From assembly GCA_038121105.1 (NCBI GenBank), contig JAYONB010000005.1:196435-260434 (forward strand): a stretch of 64,000 bases of DNA. The letters are read 5' to 3'. The notes beneath the pieces were generated by a model that was given only the letters and a program-made list of their open reading frames with translations, was not told where the DNA came from and searched no databases. Made by a program: the position numbers and the translations under genes. Positions 60,801-64,000 of the stretch are shown piece after piece (the first letter of the stretch is position 1; the number at the start of each line of letters is the position of its first letter). The stretch comes from CALJDF01 sp038121105 (GTDB taxonomy: Bacteria; Pseudomonadota; Alphaproteobacteria; SHVP01).

Positions 60801-62633
60801 GTGCGAATTCTTGGATTATCTGCGTTCTATCATGATAGCGCCGCCGCACTCCTTGTGGGAGGAGGCATTGTCGCGGCGGCGCAGGAAGAGCGTTTCACCC
60901 GAAAGAAACACGACAGCGCGTTCCCAAGACGGGCGATTGAGTATTGTCTCGGCGAAGCTGGAGTCTCTCTCAAACAGGTCGATTACGTCGTCTTCTACGA
61001 CAAGCCCTTTCTCAAGTTCGAGCGCCTCCTGGAGTCGTACATAGCTTTTGCTCCGAAGGGCTTCTCATCTTTTCGAAATGCGTTGCCTGTATGGCTTAAA
61101 GAAAAGCTATTCCAACGATCCCTATTGAATAGGAGCCTCCGATACCTTGATCCAGAGTTTGACGAAAAGCGGTTGTTGTTTTCAGAGCATCATCAAAGCC
61201 ACGCCGCTAGTGCGTTCTTTGCATCGCCGTTTGACCGCGCCGCGATCCTCACGATGGATGGCGTTGGGGAATGGGCAACCACGTCGGTTTCTCTGGGAAA
61301 CGGCAACGACCTGAAGACTGTCCGTGAGCTTCACTTTCCTCATTCCCTTGGGCTTTTGTATTCCGCAATGACTCACTACCTCGGATTCAGAGTCAATTCC
61401 GGCGAGTACAAGGTCATGGGATTGGCCCCCTACGGAGAACCGAAGTTCACACAGGCCATACTCGACCACCTGGTTGATATAAAGGACGATGGCTCATTCC
61501 GTCTCAACATGGACTATTTTGATTTTGCGACTGGTACGCGAATGACCAACACGAGGTTCGACACGCTATTCCAAAGTGCTGCTCGTGAGCCGGAGGAGCT
61601 AATCACGCTACGACATATGGATCTGGCGGCATCCGTGCAGGCCGTTGTCGAGGAGATAGTTCTACGCATGACGCGCAGTCTTGCGAGGGAAACGGGTGAG
61701 AAGAACCTTTGTCTTGCCGGAGGAGTCGCGCTCAACTGTGTTTGCAACGGCAGGGTTTTGCGCGACGGTCGGTTCGACCGAATCTGGGTGCAACCAGCCT
61801 CGGGAGACGCGGGTGGTGCGATTGGTGCCGCATTGGCTGGTTACCACTCCTTTCTCGGGAAACCGCGGCTTGCTGACGAGCAAACGGACAAGATGCGTGG
61901 ATCGTATCTAGGCCCGCACTTCTCTCAGCGTGAGATCGAGGACCGACTGAATGATGTGGGGGCGAAAACCACTGTCCTAGAAGATGGGGAACTTTTTGCT
62001 CGGGCGGTCAACGATCTTTGCGAACAGCGTGTTCTTGGGTGGTTTCAAGGACGAATGGAGTTCGGCCCTCGTGCTTTGGGGGCTCGATCGATCATCGCTG
62101 ATCCGCGCGCGCCCGATATGCAAACCCACCTCAACCTCAAGATCAAGTATCGCGAGTCTTTTCGTCCATTTGCGCCAGCCATTTTGCGTGCAGCTTTGGA
62201 AGATTGGTTCGAGATTGATACGGACAGTCCGTACATGCTCATGGTCGCAGAGGTTATTCGGTCACGGCGCAGACAAATGACCGAGGACGAGCGTAGCCTC
62301 TTCGGAATTGACAAGCTCAAGGTTCCTAGATCCGAAATCCCGGCCGTCACGCACCTTGACTATTCGGCTCGAATCCAGACTGTTCATGAGGATACCAATC
62401 CACGTTTCCACGCGCTGCTCACCGCATTCAACGAAATGACCGGCTGCCCTGTTTTGGTGAATACAAGCTTTAACGTTCGCGGCGAGCCCATTGTTTGCAC
62501 GCCCGAAGACGCGTTCCGATGCTTTATGGGCACTGATATGGATTCGCTGGCGATCGGGAATTGTTATCTGAGCAAAAATGATCAGGACCCTGAGTTGAAG
62601 GAGAACTATCGGGACCGCTTCAAGTTGGATTAG
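60801..62633 (+). CDS. Carbamoyltransferase (TobZ/NovN/SxtI type)
   Basis: Transfers a carbamoyl group from carbamoyl phosphate to a hydroxyl through carbamoyl-AMP, 610 residues. The N-terminal Kae1-like domain has LGLSAFYHDSAAALL, SEHHQSHAASAFFASPF (metal His) and LTMDGVGEWATTS; CLAGGVALNCVCNGRVL and QPASGDAGGAIGAAL follow. The C-terminal YrdC-like part holds GRMEFGPRALGARSI and VNTSFNVRGEPIV. All key segments look intact. The acceptor is unknown. It starts at GTG 60801. A+T is higher than in core genes. Confidence 0.92.
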   Translation: MRILGLSAFYHDSAAALLVGGGIVAAAQEERFTRKKHDSAFPRRAIEYCLGEAGVSLKQVDYVVFYDKPFLKFERLLESYIAFAPKGFSSFRNALPVWLKEKLFQRSLLNRSLRYLDPEFDEKRLLFSEHHQSHAASAFFASPFDRAAILTMDGVGEWATTSVSLGNGNDLKTVRELHFPHSLGLLYSAMTHYLGFRVNSGEYKVMGLAPYGEPKFTQAILDHLVDIKDDGSFRLNMDYFDFATGTRMTNTRFDTLFQSAAREPEELITLRHMDLAASVQAVVEEIVLRMTRSLARETGEKNLCLAGGVALNCVCNGRVLRDGRFDRIWVQPASGDAGGAIGAALAGYHSFLGKPRLADEQTDKMRGSYLGPHFSQREIEDRLNDVGAKTTVLEDGELFARAVNDLCEQRVLGWFQGRMEFGPRALGARSIIADPRAPDMQTHLNLKIKYRESFRPFAPAILRAALEDWFEIDTDSPYMLMVAEVIRSRRRQMTEDERSLFGIDKLKVPRSEIPAVTHLDYSARIQTVHEDTNPRFHALLTAFNEMTGCPVLVNTSFNVRGEPIVCTPEDAFRCFMGTDMDSLAIGNCYLSKNDQDPELKENYRDRFKLD

Positions 62634-63385
62634 ATGAATGGGGCGCTGATGTTTTCCTTCATGGAGCGAATTAACTCGGACACCTCGCGACGTTGCGCGA
62701 TCGAGGCGGCAGAGTAGTAGCCATGTTTGTGGGCGTTCTGGTTGCCCTTGGGAGCACCCGTGGACTTGCCGCCATGCATCCGGCACCTACCGTTTGCCAT
62801 CGCTGGCGAGCGGCAGAAAGTCCGTTGCCGCGTCCGGGCGCCGCATCGGGGACTCTTGTGCATCGGTAACTTGCTTTGCATGGGGTTGATCCTCCTTTTT
62901 TGCCGCTGCCCCACCCCCCCCCCCTCAACGGTTCCAACAACAGCCTGGCCACCTGCTTGGACGTGAACATGTTCAACGGTCATTTTCTGCTGTCCTTTTC
63001 CTCGATGCTTGTTGAGTGCGTCTAGCAGGGTTGCCCACGTGCGAGAAAGTTTGTTTGCTTGTGACAGCGACGCCTCTCTCCCCTCAAACGATTGATTTGG
63101 CAGCATGGCCCGTCGGTGGCACTCCATGACCGCCTCGTGTGCAGCGATGAGTTGAGCTGCGGCCATCCCCTCCAAGGTGTCCTTAGGAGCAATCCCAACT
63201 AGAGCGCCGGCGGAACCAGATAGCGCGCTGATATGAGAATTTGAGTATTTGCTTCCGGCTGGCGTCCAAAGAGATTCGCCGACTTGATTGGCAATTCGTT
63301 CGTTCCAGGCGTGGCAGTTTGAACCTCCGTATATCCGAGACTCAGCGCGTTCATTGGCCACAACCTCAACAATGTTTTTCGTCAT
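62630..63385 (-). CDS. HGGxSTG-motif protein with poly-G tract
   Basis: A 251-residue protein in two parts. The first (about 1-165) is helical: EGMAAAQLIAAHEAVMECHRRAM, SLSQANKLSRTWATLLDAL, TVEHVHVQAGGQAVV. The second has RCGARTRQRTFCRSPAM and RCRMHGGKSTGAPKGNQNAHKHG, a Cys/His-rich motif common in alphaproteobacterial mobile regions. Eleven consecutive G (62914-62924) join the parts. ATG 63385 is chosen; the frame is open to 63451. The function is unknown. It overlaps the carbamoyltransferase stop by four bases, convergent. Confidence 0.7.
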   Translation of the reverse strand: MTKNIVEVVANERAESRIYGGSNCHAWNERIANQVGESLWTPAGSKYSNSHISALSGSAGALVGIAPKDTLEGMAAAQLIAAHEAVMECHRRAMLPNQSFEGREASLSQANKLSRTWATLLDALNKHRGKGQQKMTVEHVHVQAGGQAVVGTVEGGGVGQRQKRRINPMQSKLPMHKSPRCGARTRQRTFCRSPAMANGRCRMHGGKSTGAPKGNQNAHKHGYYSAASIAQRREVSELIRSMKENISAPFI

Positions 63386-63945
63386 TTTCTGACTTGATTC
63401 CTTACTAGTCGTGCCCCCCGAAATGCGCCTTAGCCCAAGGAGACGCGCCAAGGAAAGACAGCTGAACCACTTCAGTTTCCCTTATGTGATCAAGTAATTG
63501 CGGTCCCAGTGAAAAGCGGCTTGATTTGGTCATCTATGTAGAGCGACGGACACCGATCTGCCTGGCGATATGGACATCTTGGACTGCGAGAATGGAAACG
63601 ACTCGCATTTAGACTCGTTCTCGAAACTCGATCGGGAACTTGGAAGATACCATCGGGATTTCAAGCCACGCGAGCAAGCTAACATCATCTATCTACGTCC
63701 GTCAGACTAGGCAGCTAATCGCGATTAAGCGTTGAGCCGCGAATCTACTATTTTTTTTGAGCACAAACCCCCTTTGAAAGCCGCCACTCTGCAAACATCG
63801 AAGAGTCTGTTGCCTCCACCCGGTGGCAATCATTCCGGGCGATCAAGACGGTGGGACACCAGCAAAAAGAAACCCCTGGAACCGTGTGGAACGATTCAGT
63901 GTCCCACTTTCCCGCAAGTCATTGATCCGGTTCGCTTGCTGTTGC
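63386..63945. other. Right-end non-coding part of the element
   Basis: 560 bases without a convincing gene. A 46-codon plus-strand frame from ATG 63570 to 63710 has no clear ribosome site or family features. The left part should hold the promoter of the HGGxSTG gene, and the right end holds two TGGGACA motifs. A T-run of nine lies near 63751. Confidence 0.45.
63852..63906. repeat. Right-end TGGGACA repeats (possible integrase arm sites)
   Basis: Plus copy at 63852-63858 (GTGGGACACC) and minus copy at 63900-63906 within AGTGTCCCACTT. The latter is the exact inverse of the left-end AAGTGGGACACT. Two sites per end flanking the direct repeats are typical of a tyrosine-integrase intasome. Confidence 0.6.
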
Positions 63946-63961
63946 CCCCTTGGGGACGCCA
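63946..63961 (+). repeat. attR: 16-bp copy of tRNA-Glu 3' end
   Basis: Identical to 55673-55688. Only the tRNA 3' end is present, without the rest of a tRNA, so this is the distal element junction. The remaining 39 bases of the window are presumed chromosome. Confidence 0.88.
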
Positions 63962-64000
63962 AGCTGCCGCCGCCGGGAACGGCGCTGCGGCATGCCATTT

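Larger units (their letters stand above)
55673..63961. mobile_element. Integrative element in tRNA-Glu with carbamoyltransferase cargo
   Basis: Bounded by a 16-bp perfect direct repeat of the tRNA 3' end, with a tyrosine integrase next to the tRNA and an excisionase-like gene beside it. Total 8289 bases including both repeats. Contents from left: integrase, excisionase-like, HUH Rep-like, duplicated-motif protein, SGNH hydrolase, SxtJ-like, DUF5989-like, carbamoyltransferase and HGGxSTG protein. The cargo reads visibly richer in A+T than the core genes. No capsid, portal, relaxase or mating genes are seen. It resembles a small satellite or cryptic integrative element. Confidence 0.87.

Noticed and set aside
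63570..63710. 46-codon plus-strand frame near the right end of the element
   Set aside because: No clear ribosome site, neighbours or family features; it could be chance in a low-GC gap.

Overview
The window looks like a GC-rich alphaproteobacterial chromosome, most likely Rhodospirillales-like. This is judged from gene content, not from a search. Markers are rpsU divergent from a COQ9-family gene, a TrcR/DUF1013 regulator, DUF1192, DUF4164-zapA-6S RNA-5-FTHF cyclo-ligase, a serC leader motif upstream of serC-serA, an RpoH-type heat-shock promoter with a ROSE-like thermometer, and a ruvCAB-ybgC-tolQRAB-pal-cpoB-tilS-ftsH-folP-glmM block.

Layout. 1-9.4 kb: rpsU (cut by the window edge), def, COQ9-like gene, purEK, a GGDEF cyclase, two small YdcH-type proteins around a TIGR02444 gene, a medium/long-chain acyl-CoA synthetase divergent from a propionyl-CoA synthetase, and trcR. 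9.5-14.2 kb: quinone oxidoreductase, DUF1192, thioesterase, heat-regulated hsp20, rpmE and an MsbA-like ABC exporter. 14.2-21.4 kb: a minus-strand run with a non-flagellar MotA/MotB-like pair, an OmpA-like protein, an inositol phosphatase, efp and epmB, with epmA divergent. 21.4-26.6 kb: tkt-gap-unknown-fba-thiE. 26.8-44.5 kb: plus-strand housekeeping genes for cell division, folate, recombination, the Tol-Pal envelope machine, FtsH, GlmM and ThiD. 44.5-55.5 kb: a PA14 protein, serC-serA, hisZ-purA, rpoH, an RluD-type synthase, a JAMM peptidase, threonine aldolase and a hydrolase-fold protein lacking its nucleophile.

55.6-64.0 kb: tRNA-Glu(CTC) is the attachment site of a compact integrative element of about 8.3 kb. 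It is bounded by a 16-bp direct repeat of the tRNA 3' end (55673-55688 and 63946-63961). Near each end lie two copies of a TGGGACA motif that look like integrase arm sites. The left half is a four-gene minus-strand operon with overlapping genes: a protein with an internal duplication, an HUH Rep-like protein, an excisionase-like HTH protein and a tyrosine integrase. The cargo is a membrane-anchored SGNH hydrolase divergent from an SxtJ-like membrane protein, a 49-residue DUF5989-like protein and a TobZ/NovN-type carbamoyltransferase. An HGGxSTG-motif protein with an 11-G homopolymer in its coding strand lies at the right end. No capsid, conjugation or classical defence genes are visible. This element is the part most likely to be new.

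How the genes connect: heat-shock control (rpoH with a self-type promoter, hsp20 with promoter and thermometer, and ftsH, which degrades sigma-32 in studied bacteria) recurs in the window. The Tol-Pal genes form one block. EF-P lies beside both enzymes that modify it.
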